Assembly (NCBI GenBank): GCA_022511065.1
Contig: JAFLSG010000019.1
Location: forward strand, 1 to 38,562
Source of the DNA: Prevotella sp.
GTDB lineage: Bacteria > Bacteroidota > Bacteroidia > Bacteroidales > Bacteroidaceae
Length of the DNA stretch: 38,562 nt
Reading direction: 5' to 3'
Part shown: positions 22,565 through 31,898 of the stretch, one piece after another
Position numbering within the stretch: the stretch's first letter is position 1
How the letters are laid out: every line of letters starts with the position of its first letter
Program-made: the position numbers and the translations under genes
The notes under the pieces: model-generated
Seen by the model: the letters and a program-made list of their open reading frames with translations, nothing else
Databases searched by the model: none
What the model was told of the DNA's origin: nothing

Positions 22565-24817
22565 ATGGCAGAACTCCCCACAATGATCAAAGACCTTGCC
22601 CTCATCCTGATGGTGGCGGGTATTGTGACGCTCATATTCAAGCGACTGAAACAGCCACTTGTCTTAGGCTACATCGTGGCGGGTTTCCTTGTCAGTCCCC
22701 ACATGCCCTATACCGCCTCGGTTGCTGATTCGGAGAACATACACCTCTGGGCGGACATCGGCGTGATGTTCCTCCTTTTCTCGCTTGGTCTTGACTTCTC
22801 TTTCAAGAAGATACTGAAGATGGGTGCGTCGCCTGTCATCTCCACCTGCACGATTATCTTCTCCATGTCGGTGCTCGGCCTCTGCGTGGGGCATCTCTTT
22901 GGATGGGGGGAGATGGACTGCATTTTCCTTGGGGGAATGCTCGCCATGTCTTCCACCACTATTATATATAAGGCATTCGACGACCTTGGTCTGCGGCAGC
23001 AGCAGTTTGCGGGACTTGTGATGAGCGTGCTTATCCTTGAAGACATTCTGGCCATCGTGATGATGGTGATGCTGAGTGCCATCGCCAATGGAAGTGTCGG
23101 TGGCGAGCAGATGATAGGCTCTGTGGTGAAGATTGGCTTCTTCCTTGTGCTGTGGCTTGTGGTGGGTATTTTTGCGATTCCCCTCTTCCTGCGCTCTGTG
23201 CGCCGTCTTATCAATAGTGAGGTGTTGCTCGTCGTGTCACTCGGTCTTTGCTGTGCGATGGCGGTGGTCTCCTCGCAGGTGGGCTTCTCCTCCGCTTTTG
23301 GCGCGTTCATCATGGGCAGCATCCTTGCCGAGACGGTTGAGGCGGAGCGCATCGAGAAGTTGGTTGAGCCAGTGAAGAACCTCTTTGGTGCCGTGTTCTT
23401 TGTGTCGGTGGGTATGCTCGTGGATCCGAAGATACTGATTGACTATGCCGCACCCATCGTGGCGCTCGTGCTGACCATCCTGCTCGGGCAGAGCATATTC
23501 GGCACGTTCTCCTTTATGCTCGGCGGCGAGTCGCTGAAGTCGGCAATGCGCTGCGGATTCTCCATGGCGCAGATTGGAGAGTTCTCCTTCATCATCGCCT
23601 CGCTCGGTCTTTCGCTCGGTGTCATCAGCCACTTCCTCTATCCTGTGGTGGTGGCCGTCAGTGTGATTACCACCTTCCTCACGCCTTACATGATTCGGCT
23701 TGCCACACCAGCATACGCCCATTTGGAGCATCGACTGCCCTCCAAACTCATCCGTCTGCTCAACCGCATGACGATGAGCCATGCGCAAACTCAGGAGCAG
23801 AGCAAGTGGAAGCAACTACTCTTGCAGATGTCGGTCAATACGGTGGTCTATTCCATCCTCTCCTCCGCCTCCATTTTCCTTATGTTCACGCTGGTGCTCC
23901 CCTTTACCCGCAAGTTGTTGCCGGGGTGGGAGTTGCATTGGTACGCCAATGCCATCACGGGCGTGCTCACCGTGTTGCTTATCTCTCCCTTCCTCCGTGC
24001 GATGGTGATGAAGAAGAACCGCAGCGAGGAGTTTAAGGCGCTTTGGGCGGAGAGCATCCGCAACCGCCTGCCCCTGCTGCTCACGATATTCGTCAGGGTG
24101 ATGATAGCCGTGGGCTTTGTGTTCTACATCTGCAACTATTTGAGCCGCTTTACCAATGCCGTCATGCTGACCATCGGTCTGATTGTCGTGGTACTTATCA
24201 TCTTGTCGCGGTGGACGAAGAAGAACAGCATCACGCTTGAGCGCCTGTTCATCCAGAATCTCCGCTCGCGCGACATTGAGGCGCAGGTGCATGGCAAGAA
24301 GCGCCCGCTCTATGAGGGCCGTCTGCTCGACCGGGATGTGCATATCGCCGACTTCAGCGTACCTGCCAATTCGCGGTGGGCGGGGCAGACGCTCAAGCAG
24401 CTCGCCCTTGCCCGTAAGTACGGCGTTCATGTCAGCAGCATCCTGCGAGGTGGGCGGCGCATCAACATTCCCGATGCCGATGACCTTCTTTTCCCCGGCG
24501 ACGTGCTGCAAGTTATTGGAAGCGACAGCCAATTTACGGCTTTCCGTCAGGCCGTGGAGCGTGATGTGTTTGGCGAGGATCCCGAGATGGAGAAGCGGGA
24601 GATGAAGCTCCGTCAGCTTGTCATCGGGGCTAACAGTCCTTTCATTGGCAAGACATTGATTGAGAGTGGCATTCGTGAGGTCTATAGCTGCATGGTTGTG
24701 GGACTTGAGGAAGGCAAGGAAAGTTTGTCGCCCTGCAAGCCAAACCGTAGGTTTGCCGAGGGCGACATCATCTGGGTGGTAGGCGAGCAAGAGGCGCTCG
24801 ACCGCTTGTTCAGTTAG
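22565..24817 (+). CDS. CPA2-family cation/proton antiporter with two TrkA-C domains
   Basis: A 750-residue inner-membrane protein of the KefB/Na+/H+ exchanger type. The first about 390 residues contain 12-13 membrane segments, with MSSTTIIYKAFDDLG, SVLILEDILAIVMM (the acidic pair of the ion site) and FGAFIMGSILAET characteristic of CPA2. A second block of four hydrophobic segments (about 425-555) lies between the exchanger and the cytosolic part. The end carries two TrkA-C-like domains (about 590-665, VPANSRWAGQTLKQL... LLFPGDVLQVIG; and about 675-750, IGANSPFIGKTLIESG... FAEGDIIWVVG), which usually bind a regulatory ligand. No TrkA-N/RCK nucleotide domain is present. Potassium or sodium as the ion is not decided by sequence. 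It starts 18 bp after lptD and is probably co-transcribed. Confidence 0.9.
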   Translation: MAELPTMIKDLALILMVAGIVTLIFKRLKQPLVLGYIVAGFLVSPHMPYTASVADSENIHLWADIGVMFLLFSLGLDFSFKKILKMGASPVISTCTIIFSMSVLGLCVGHLFGWGEMDCIFLGGMLAMSSTTIIYKAFDDLGLRQQQFAGLVMSVLILEDILAIVMMVMLSAIANGSVGGEQMIGSVVKIGFFLVLWLVVGIFAIPLFLRSVRRLINSEVLLVVSLGLCCAMAVVSSQVGFSSAFGAFIMGSILAETVEAERIEKLVEPVKNLFGAVFFVSVGMLVDPKILIDYAAPIVALVLTILLGQSIFGTFSFMLGGESLKSAMRCGFSMAQIGEFSFIIASLGLSLGVISHFLYPVVVAVSVITTFLTPYMIRLATPAYAHLEHRLPSKLIRLLNRMTMSHAQTQEQSKWKQLLLQMSVNTVVYSILSSASIFLMFTLVLPFTRKLLPGWELHWYANAITGVLTVLLISPFLRAMVMKKNRSEEFKALWAESIRNRLPLLLTIFVRVMIAVGFVFYICNYLSRFTNAVMLTIGLIVVVLIILSRWTKKNSITLERLFIQNLRSRDIEAQVHGKKRPLYEGRLLDRDVHIADFSVPANSRWAGQTLKQLALARKYGVHVSSILRGGRRINIPDADDLLFPGDVLQVIGSDSQFTAFRQAVERDVFGEDPEMEKREMKLRQLVIGANSPFIGKTLIESGIREVYSCMVVGLEEGKESLSPCKPNRRFAEGDIIWVVGEQEALDRLFS

Positions 24818-24830
24818 TGTCCTGTTAGCG

Positions 24831-26054
24831 TCAGTTGTTGAAGTCTGCCGCTAACTCGCATATTTTCACGATTACCTGCTGCGCCTTTTCCATTGATTGT
24901 ATGCTTACGAACTCGTGAGGACCGTGGAAATTCACGCCTCCGGCGAAGATGTTAGGGCAGGGGAGCCCCTTGAACGATAGTTGCGCACCGTCAGTTCCTC
25001 CGCGTATGGGCTTCACTTTCGGTGCTACGCCGCATTCCTGCATGGCGTGCAGCACCAAGTCGATGACGTGCATCTGCGGGTCTATCTTCTCCTTCATGTT
25101 GTAGTATTGGTCTTTCACCTCTGCCACAACCGTACCTTCCCCGTATTTCTCATTCATCTGCTCCGCCAGTTTCACCATGAGCCGCTTGCGGTCTTCGAAG
25201 CGGTCGCGGTCGTGGTCGCGTATGATGTAGCTCAGTTGCGCCTGTTCGATATTCGACTGAATGCCCATCAGGTGGAAGAATCCTTGATAGCCCTCCGTCG
25301 TCTCCGGGCGCTCGTCTGCGGGCAGCAAGCCGGCAAACTCGGTAGCCAATGCACAGGCGTTCACCATCTTGCCCTTCGCATAGCCGGGATGCACGCTCAC
25401 GCCTTTAATGCGCACCTTTACCGCAGCAGCGTTGAAGTTCTCGAACTCTAATTCTCCAACATCACCTCCATCCATCGTGTAAGCCCATTCACATCCGAAT
25501 CGCTCCACATCGAAGTGGTGTGCGCCCATGCCTATCTCCTCGTCGGGGTTGAAGGCGATGCGTATGTCGCCGTGCCTGATTTCCTTATGGTCGCGCAGGT
25601 ATGCCATTGCCTGTACGATTTCCGCGATGCCCGCCTTGTCGTCTGCGCCGAGCAGCGTGTGGCCGTCAGTCACGATGAGGTCTTCGCCAACGTGCTGCAG
25701 CAGTTCGGGAAACTTCTTCGGACTGCTCACGATGCCCTCCGACAGTACGATGTCTGCACCGTCGTAGTTGCGCACGATGCGCGGTTTCACGCCTGCTCCC
25801 GGGCAGTCTGGACTGGTGTCATAGTGCGCGATGAAACCTATCGTGGGAGCCTCGCCCTTCACGTTGCCCTTCAGCGTAGCGTAGATGTAACCCTTCTCGT
25901 CCATCTCCACATCGCTGAGCCCCTCGTGCTCTAACTCTTTTTTCAGGTATTCGGCGAATATGAGCTGCTTTGGTGTACTCGGTACGCTCTCGCTGCCCTC
26001 TGCCGACTGCGTGTCAAACTGTGTGTAGTTTAGAAATCGTTCGGTAATGTCCAT
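24831..26054 (-). CDS. pepT: Peptidase T (tripeptide aminopeptidase)
   Basis: PepT removes the N-terminal residue from tripeptides in the cytoplasm; it is a di-zinc M20B peptidase. The 407-residue protein has the expected length and residues: H77 and D79 ([10 protein letters not shown]), D139 (LLGADDKAG) bridging the metals, the catalytic E172 with E173 (NPDEEIGMG), D195 (MDGGDVGE) and the C-terminal His in [10 protein letters not shown]. The inserted dimerisation domain lies at about 205-320. No signal peptide. It is monocistronic on the minus strand, convergent with the antiporter gene 13 bp away, and has a full promoter at 26092-26123. Confidence 0.96.
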   Translation of the reverse strand: MDITERFLNYTQFDTQSAEGSESVPSTPKQLIFAEYLKKELEHEGLSDVEMDEKGYIYATLKGNVKGEAPTIGFIAHYDTSPDCPGAGVKPRIVRNYDGADIVLSEGIVSSPKKFPELLQHVGEDLIVTDGHTLLGADDKAGIAEIVQAMAYLRDHKEIRHGDIRIAFNPDEEIGMGAHHFDVERFGCEWAYTMDGGDVGELEFENFNAAAVKVRIKGVSVHPGYAKGKMVNACALATEFAGLLPADERPETTEGYQGFFHLMGIQSNIEQAQLSYIIRDHDRDRFEDRKRLMVKLAEQMNEKYGEGTVVAEVKDQYYNMKEKIDPQMHVIDLVLHAMQECGVAPKVKPIRGGTDGAQLSFKGLPCPNIFAGGVNFHGPHEFVSIQSMEKAQQVIVKICELAADFNN

Positions 26055-26091
26055 ATATATAATAATAGGTGTATTGTCATGACTTCAGGGA

Positions 26092-26123
26092 CAAAGGTAC
26101 GAAAAAAGGATGAAACCGCCAAA
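26092..26123 (-). promoter_or_regulatory. Promoter of pepT
   Basis: On the minus strand TTTG (26123-26120), a 20-bp spacer and TACCTTTG (26099-26092) form a full-consensus Bacteroidetes promoter. The -7 element ends 37 bp before the start codon. Confidence 0.78.
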
Positions 26124-26149
26124 TTTTGAGGGTAATTCATCTACGACTT

Positions 26150-26275
26150 GTTCCGATACTTCCTTCGGGTCGTTCCGATATTACTTTCGGCTCGTCGGAA
26201 TATCTCCTATATCCCCATAGGAATGCTTCCTTTGCCTCGTAGGAGATATTTGGACGAGTCGTGGAAAGCATTCCT
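26150..26275. repeat. Tandem direct repeat plus interlaced inverted repeats between pepT and the PUL
   Basis: The 376-bp gap between pepT and susC has no gene. It contains two adjacent 22-bp direct repeats (26150-26171 and 26172-26193, 18 of 22 identical, each starting GTTCCGATA). Next come two interlocked inverted repeats: AATATCTCCTA (26199-26209) with TAGGAGATATT (26240-26250), and TAGGAATGCTTCC (26218-26230) with GGAAAGCATTCC (26263-26274). Because the second pair starts inside the loop of the first, an RNA could form a pseudoknot or switch between two hairpins. The block lies upstream of both promoters' start points, so it may be an intergenic repeat element or a protein-binding region rather than part of the mRNA leader. 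Confidence 0.7.
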
Positions 26276-26328
26276 TTGAGTGAAAGGGCAGTAACCCTCC
26301 GTAAAAAGGGCTGTTTTCGAGTGAAAAA

Positions 26329-26360
26329 TTTGGTAGGAAGTGAAAAAAGTGTTAATTTTG
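26329..26360 (+). promoter_or_regulatory. Promoter of the SusC/SusD polysaccharide utilisation operon
   Basis: TTTG (26329-26332), a 20-bp spacer and TAATTTTG (26353-26360) form a complete promoter, with a leader of about 65 bases before the ATG at 26431. The leader is AT-rich with no obvious hairpin. Confidence 0.75.
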
Positions 26361-26430
26361 CCGACGAAGCTAATCTACTTGTGATATTGAATATAACTGA
26401 ATTATTAATTACTTAAAACCAAAAAGAAGA

Positions 26431-29400
26431 ATGAATCAAGCAATGAGATTGTTATGCAAGCTCTGCCTGCTGACAGCTTTCTGCGTATTGGCTCCGCCCG
26501 AGCTGATGGCGCAGACGGTGGCGAAGGGACAGGTCTTGGACTCCAACAACGAGCCGGTCATCGGTGCGACCGTAGTGGAGAAGAACAACGCGAAGAATGC
26601 AGTGGTGACCGATTTCGACGGTAACTTCTCGCTGACGCTTCAGAGCGCCAAGCAGGTGGTCATCTCCTACATCGGCATGGTGTCGCAAGAGGTGGCAGCG
26701 AGTGAGAATATGACTGTCATTCTGCAAGACGACAATGCCGCCTTGGAAGAGGTGGTGGTAGTGGGATACACGAGCAAGGCCAGAAAGGACCTGACGGGTT
26801 CGGTAGGTTCGGTGTCGGGTGCGAAGCTCGCCGTCGTGCCTGTATCCTCGGCTGCTGAGGCTTTGCAGGGTAAGATTGCCGGTGTGCAGATTACGACGAC
26901 CGACGGTCAGCCTGGTGCCGATGTGAGCATCCGCGTGCGTGGTGCTACCTCGGTGACGCAGAGCAACGACCCGTTGTTCATCGTCGATGGCTTCCAGGTG
27001 GATAACATCAACGACATTCCCCCGACCGACATTGCGTCCATCGACGTGTTGAAGGATGCCTCTCTGACCGCCATCTATGGTGCGAAGGGTGGTAACGGCG
27101 TTGTGGTGGTGACCACCAAGTCGGCACAGCAGGGTAAGGTGCAGGTCACCTTCAATGCCCGCCTGACCACCTCGTCGCTCGCCCGCTCGATGGATTTGAT
27201 GGACACGCGCCAGTTCGTGGATTTCCAGTACGACCGTGCTGCCGCGAGTGGTACGCGCTCCTCTTGGGCGAAGGCGTTCCGTGGTAACTTCGGTAACCCG
27301 ATGGACAACGCGCTCTACGCGAATGCGCTGACCCACGACTGGCAGGATGCCGTATTGGGCAATCACCCGACAAGCTACTCCGCCAACGTGACAGTTGGGG
27401 GGGGTAATGAATCCACCCGCTTCAATCTCTCGCTCACGCAGTCGGAAGATGTGGGTATCATCCTCGGCTCCGGCGTGCGCCGCACAAACCTGAACTTCAA
27501 GTTGAACACGAAGATAGGCAAGAACCTCGACTTCACCTACAACCCCAAAATCTCCTATCGCCGGGATGCGGGTGCAGGTGGTGACAACATCGGTTCCGGC
27601 GGTCTCGTGGACGTGTTGCGCTATCAGCCCACGGCAGGTCTCCGTTCATGGGGCTCCTATCAGGACATGGAGAATGCGGCAGACGCAGAGCGCTTCATAC
27701 TGACCAACCCCGTGAGTGACATTCAGACGAACATACAGAAGAAGCATGGCTACACCTTCTCTAACCAGGCTGCGCTGAAGTGGAATCCCATCAGCGGACT
27801 GGTGCTCCGTACCGAAGGTAATTACAATATCCAGTTCCGCGACACACAGCGCTATTGGGGCTGGCTGACGGGCGAGGCCCAGAAAGCCGTGCATCAGCAA
27901 CGCCCGGTGGCTGCGCTGACCAACCGCACGGTACACTCCTACACCTGGACGAACACGGCGACCTACGACCTCACCGTGAAGGACGATCACAACATGTCGT
28001 TCTTGCTCGGTCAGGAAATCTACAGCTCGCAGTACAAGGAAGACAAGCAGACCGCCCACCTCTTTGACACGGGTATAGACGCGAGCACGGCGCTTGACAA
28101 CATGGCACTCGGAGAACCATACGCGCAGGATACCTATACGGTGCGCTCCACGGCTAACCGCACAGCCTCGTTCTTCGGTCAGGCGACCTACAACTTCGAT
28201 CACAAATACTATTTAGCAGCAACGTTCCGTGCCGACGGTTCGACCAAGTTCTCGCCTGGGCATCAGTGGGGCTACTTCCCCTCCGTTTCCGGTGCATGGA
28301 CCCTCAACCGCGAGAACTTCCTGAAGGATGTGAAGTGGCTCGACCTGCTGAAGCTCCGCGTTTCGTGGGGTCTCTCGGGTAACAACAATATCAAAGACGA
28401 CCTCTGGCGCTTCCTCTATGAGTCGAAGAACTCCGGCGGTCCCGGCTTTGGTGAGGCCACCAGCAATGGCGACCTCTTCTATGGTACTTCGGACACCTAT
28501 CCCAATAAGAAGATTAAGTGGGAGACGACCATCGCCCGCAACGTGGCTGTGGATCTCTCGCTCTGGGGTGGCAGACTGACCATCACGCCCGAGGTATATT
28601 GGAACACGACGCGCGACCTGCTCTATCAGTCGCCCATCCCCAGCACATCGGGCTATGAGAAGCAGATGCAGAACATCGGTAAGGTGGCTAACAATGGTTG
28701 GGAGCTGACCGTAAACGGCGACATCCTGAGCGGTAAGGACTATGTGCTTTCTGCTAACTTCACCCTCGGTCACAACAAGATGACCGTGAAGCAGCTCAAC
28801 GCTACGGATAACATCATCTACAATAAAACCGACAGATGGAAGTCGTCCGACGAGCAGGACTATCTGCTGCAGGTGGGCGGTGAGCTTGGTCTGATGTACG
28901 GCTATGTCTATGACGGTGTCTATACATGGGATGAGTTTGAATATCCCGCCGTGGATAACTACCTCTCTACGCCAAAGGGCAAGGGAACGGTGAACGGCAT
29001 CCTTGTGGGTGGTACGGTGACCGACGGTTACGAGGGCAACAGCGGAAATGGTGTGTTCAGCTCCTCTAACTCCGGCTACTCCACGCTGGTAGGTAAAATC
29101 AAGATAAAAGACCTTAACGGCGACGGACAGATTGACGAGAACGACAAGACGGTCATTGGCCGCACGACCCCGAAGTGGCAAGGCGGTTTCGGACTCTCTG
29201 GTCAGTGGAAGGACTTCGACTTCTCCGCCAACTTCGTCTATATGCTTGACTTCGATGTGTATAACGCCACGGCGTATGCGCTCTCAACTTCTTCGAAGGA
29301 CCAGTACACCTTCTATAATGTATTGGCAAAGTACGCCGACGGCAACCGCTGGCGCTACACTGACCCTGTATCGGGTGAGTGTCTCTACAAGGCCTACTAT

Positions 29401-29748
29401 CTCGACGGTCAGCCCGGCGTATATCAGTCGCTGAACACGCCGACGCCCACCAACTGGAACCCTGCCGACATCGTGAACAACGTGATGCTGTCGTACTTCG
29501 TGGAGGACGGCTCGTTCATCCGCTGCTCCGATGTGACCGTGGGCTACACGCTTCCCAAGAAGCTGTGCCAAACCATCGGTCTGAGCAAGGTGCGTGCCTA
29601 CGTATCCGGCTCTAACCTCTTCATCTTGACGAGCTATTCCGGCTACGACCCCGAGGTAGATTTGATGTCGGGTCTCACGCCTGCGATGGACTATAACCGC
29701 TATCCACGCGCCCGTTCGTTCTCGTTCGGTCTTAACGTGACATTCTAA
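26431..29748 (+). CDS. SusC/RagA-family TonB-linked outer-membrane glycan importer
   Basis: An 1105-residue outer-membrane transporter that, with its SusD lid, imports oligosaccharides into the periplasm. A signal peptide ends near AQT (residues 27-29). A carboxypeptidase-regulatory-like domain (about 30-108, AKGQVLDSNNEPVIGATVVEK) comes first, then the TonB-box-like EEVVVVGYTS (about 107-116), the plug domain (about 118-225, with ALQGKIAGVQITTTDGQPG and DIASIDVLKDASLTAIYG), and the barrel to the C-terminal FSFGLNVTF. No N-terminal sigma-regulator (STN) domain is present. SusD, two lipoproteins and a pectate lyase follow in one operon, which points to pectin oligosaccharides. Oddity: three Gly codons at 27397-27405 form a run of eight G, unlike the GGT/GGC usual in this gene. 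Confidence 0.96.
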   Translation: MNQAMRLLCKLCLLTAFCVLAPPELMAQTVAKGQVLDSNNEPVIGATVVEKNNAKNAVVTDFDGNFSLTLQSAKQVVISYIGMVSQEVAASENMTVILQDDNAALEEVVVVGYTSKARKDLTGSVGSVSGAKLAVVPVSSAAEALQGKIAGVQITTTDGQPGADVSIRVRGATSVTQSNDPLFIVDGFQVDNINDIPPTDIASIDVLKDASLTAIYGAKGGNGVVVVTTKSAQQGKVQVTFNARLTTSSLARSMDLMDTRQFVDFQYDRAAASGTRSSWAKAFRGNFGNPMDNALYANALTHDWQDAVLGNHPTSYSANVTVGGGNESTRFNLSLTQSEDVGIILGSGVRRTNLNFKLNTKIGKNLDFTYNPKISYRRDAGAGGDNIGSGGLVDVLRYQPTAGLRSWGSYQDMENAADAERFILTNPVSDIQTNIQKKHGYTFSNQAALKWNPISGLVLRTEGNYNIQFRDTQRYWGWLTGEAQKAVHQQRPVAALTNRTVHSYTWTNTATYDLTVKDDHNMSFLLGQEIYSSQYKEDKQTAHLFDTGIDASTALDNMALGEPYAQDTYTVRSTANRTASFFGQATYNFDHKYYLAATFRADGSTKFSPGHQWGYFPSVSGAWTLNRENFLKDVKWLDLLKLRVSWGLSGNNNIKDDLWRFLYESKNSGGPGFGEATSNGDLFYGTSDTYPNKKIKWETTIARNVAVDLSLWGGRLTITPEVYWNTTRDLLYQSPIPSTSGYEKQMQNIGKVANNGWELTVNGDILSGKDYVLSANFTLGHNKMTVKQLNATDNIIYNKTDRWKSSDEQDYLLQVGGELGLMYGYVYDGVYTWDEFEYPAVDNYLSTPKGKGTVNGILVGGTVTDGYEGNSGNGVFSSSNSGYSTLVGKIKIKDLNGDGQIDENDKTVIGRTTPKWQGGFGLSGQWKDFDFSANFVYMLDFDVYNATAYALSTSSKDQYTFYNVLAKYADGNRWRYTDPVSGECLYKAYYLDGQPGVYQSLNTPTPTNWNPADIVNNVMLSYFVEDGSFIRCSDVTVGYTLPKKLCQTIGLSKVRAYVSGSNLFILTSYSGYDPEVDLMSGLTPAMDYNRYPRARSFSFGLNVTF

Positions 29749-29773
29749 TGACAACTAAAAGAACTGAAAGAAT

Positions 29774-31864
29774 ATGAAAATCAACAAGATATTTATCAGC
29801 GGCTTGATGTTGCTGTCATTGTCATCTTGCAATGACTTCCTTGATGTAGAGCCTACCACGACTGCGGCTGACGCCGAGTTCGTCTTTGGTTCCGAAGGTG
29901 AGATTCGCACGGCGCTGAACGGTGTGTATGCGAAGATTCTCACCGATGCGACCTTCGGCAATAACCTGTATAGCAATTTCCAGCTGAACAGCGATGTGGA
30001 TTTCTACGCCAATGCAAACGAGGCTGCGGCAGGTAACCAGCCCCGCCGCTTTGATGTGCGCTCTGATGCGGGCAATGTGGAGAGCTTCTGGAACGCACTC
30101 TACTCGGGTGTGGAGCTTGCCAACGAGTTCATCTACAACCTGCGTAATAGCGAGGTCTATGAGCCGGGCGATGCAGAGCCGACCTCTACCTCGCAGATGA
30201 TGGGTGAGGCGAAGGTGATACGTGCCATGTTCTACCATGAGCTGCTGTCTTACTTCGGCGACGTGCCCTTCACGCTGCAGGCTACCTATGAGACCGACAA
30301 TCTGCTGCCCGAGGTGGCTGAACGCCAAGTAATCAGCGATGCGCTCATCGCCGACCTGAAAGAGGCTGCGGAGCAGATGTATTCCGATAAGGATGCTACT
30401 ATCGCCGCCCCTGAGCGTATCTCGCGTGAGGCTGCCTATGCCATGATTGCGCGCCTGGCGCTGCAGGCAGGTGGCTATTCGCTGACGCATGATGCCGGTG
30501 ACCAACGGAACTACCGCATGGGTCGCCCATCGAACTATCTCGACTACTACCAGATAGCCCGCGAATACACGAAGAGAATCATCGACGCAGGTGGTCACGC
30601 ACTGAGCAAAAGCTACCGCGATGTGTTCATCGACGAGTGTAACTTCGTGGTGACGAAGGGCGACGACCCCATCTTCGAGATTCCCTTTGCCAAGGCTGTC
30701 TCCAGTTACTTCGGTTACGCACAGGGACCGAGCAACGGAGTCGATACTGCCGATGATACCGACTACAGCAATTCTGCATGGGGCAAGACAGACGGCGGTG
30801 CGCGCACCTCTGCGTTCTACCGCTATTCCTTCGACGAGAAAGACCTGCGCCGCGACTATATCTGCGGAATGTGGTACTACTCCAACCAAGGTCTGCCCAC
30901 GCTGCGCTTCGACTATGCGATGCACAACAACAAGTGGTCGAAGCTCTGGAACACTAACGGACTCGGCAAGGCAACCACCAGTGCCACGGGTATCAATTTC
31001 GCTTATATCCGCTATACTGATGTGCTGCTGATGTTCGCCGAGGCAGAGAACGAGCTGAACGGTCCGACCGCCGAGGCGCAGGAAGCACTGAAGACGGTGC
31101 GTCGCCGCGCCTTCAATGCGGCTGACCAGGCAGAGCGCGTTGATGCTTACGTGGCTGCCGCCGCCAGTTCAAAGGCCGACTTCCTGACTGCCGTGCTCGA
31201 TGAGCGCAAGTGGGAGTTCGCCGGCGAGAACATGCGATGGAAAGACCTCGTGCGCAACAATATGTATAGCGAGAAGCTGCTCCTTACGTTCCTCACCTAC
31301 TACTCCATCGCGGAGCAGGAGCAGGGAGCCGCTCCTTACATGGACATGGTGGAGGAGTACGATGGAATCCCCTACAGCCAACTCCGTGCGCAGGACATCT
31401 TCTACACCTACGTGAAGAACTACAACGACCCGAACTTCCCCAACAAGAGCGTATATATGATGTATGTGCTGAACCCCTATGGTACGGCACAGCGCCCGAC
31501 GCAGACGCCGGAGCAGTATTTCGCCGCCAATGAGCAGCCCTACGAGGTAGTATCGGCGCGCTCCATCACGGGACTCAGTTCGTCGAGCAGCACCACGCAG
31601 TGGGAAACCTATACCCTGGCGTGGAGCAACACCGACGGCAGCCTCAAGGGGCAGGTGACCAACTCGCTCTACGGCTATATCCGCATTGACGCGAGAAACA
31701 ACATCGTCGTGGTAGATAATGGTGCTGCGAGTGCATTCAATGTCAGTGCCTCCGATCCCGCAGGTACGGTGAGCCGGCTTCCCGCCGTGCGCTATCTCCT
31801 GCCTTACCCGCAGGAAGTAATCGCACGCTCCGGCGGTGTGTATAAGAACTACTACGGATATTAA
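29774..31864 (+). CDS. SusD/RagB-family glycan-binding surface lipoprotein
   Basis: A 696-residue outer-membrane lipoprotein that forms the lid over the SusC barrel and captures glycan. The lipobox LSLSSC puts the lipidated Cys at residue 19, followed by NDFLDVEPTTTAADAEFV, the classic SusD start. The SusD-like N-terminal region (about 20-230) and the RagB/SusD domain (about 270-690) are helical, TPR-like; GEAKVIRAMFYHELLSYFGDVPF and the closing segment LDERKWEFAGENMRWKDLVR (in parts) are family landmarks. At 696 residues it is longer than the usual 500-600, with extra sequence in the last about 200 residues. It starts 25 bp after susC. Confidence 0.95.
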   Translation: MKINKIFISGLMLLSLSSCNDFLDVEPTTTAADAEFVFGSEGEIRTALNGVYAKILTDATFGNNLYSNFQLNSDVDFYANANEAAAGNQPRRFDVRSDAGNVESFWNALYSGVELANEFIYNLRNSEVYEPGDAEPTSTSQMMGEAKVIRAMFYHELLSYFGDVPFTLQATYETDNLLPEVAERQVISDALIADLKEAAEQMYSDKDATIAAPERISREAAYAMIARLALQAGGYSLTHDAGDQRNYRMGRPSNYLDYYQIAREYTKRIIDAGGHALSKSYRDVFIDECNFVVTKGDDPIFEIPFAKAVSSYFGYAQGPSNGVDTADDTDYSNSAWGKTDGGARTSAFYRYSFDEKDLRRDYICGMWYYSNQGLPTLRFDYAMHNNKWSKLWNTNGLGKATTSATGINFAYIRYTDVLLMFAEAENELNGPTAEAQEALKTVRRRAFNAADQAERVDAYVAAAASSKADFLTAVLDERKWEFAGENMRWKDLVRNNMYSEKLLLTFLTYYSIAEQEQGAAPYMDMVEEYDGIPYSQLRAQDIFYTYVKNYNDPNFPNKSVYMMYVLNPYGTAQRPTQTPEQYFAANEQPYEVVSARSITGLSSSSSTTQWETYTLAWSNTDGSLKGQVTNSLYGYIRIDARNNIVVVDNGAASAFNVSASDPAGTVSRLPAVRYLLPYPQEVIARSGGVYKNYYGY

Positions 31865-31898
31865 ACCAGCAAGTAATAATCATAAAGAGACTATTCAG

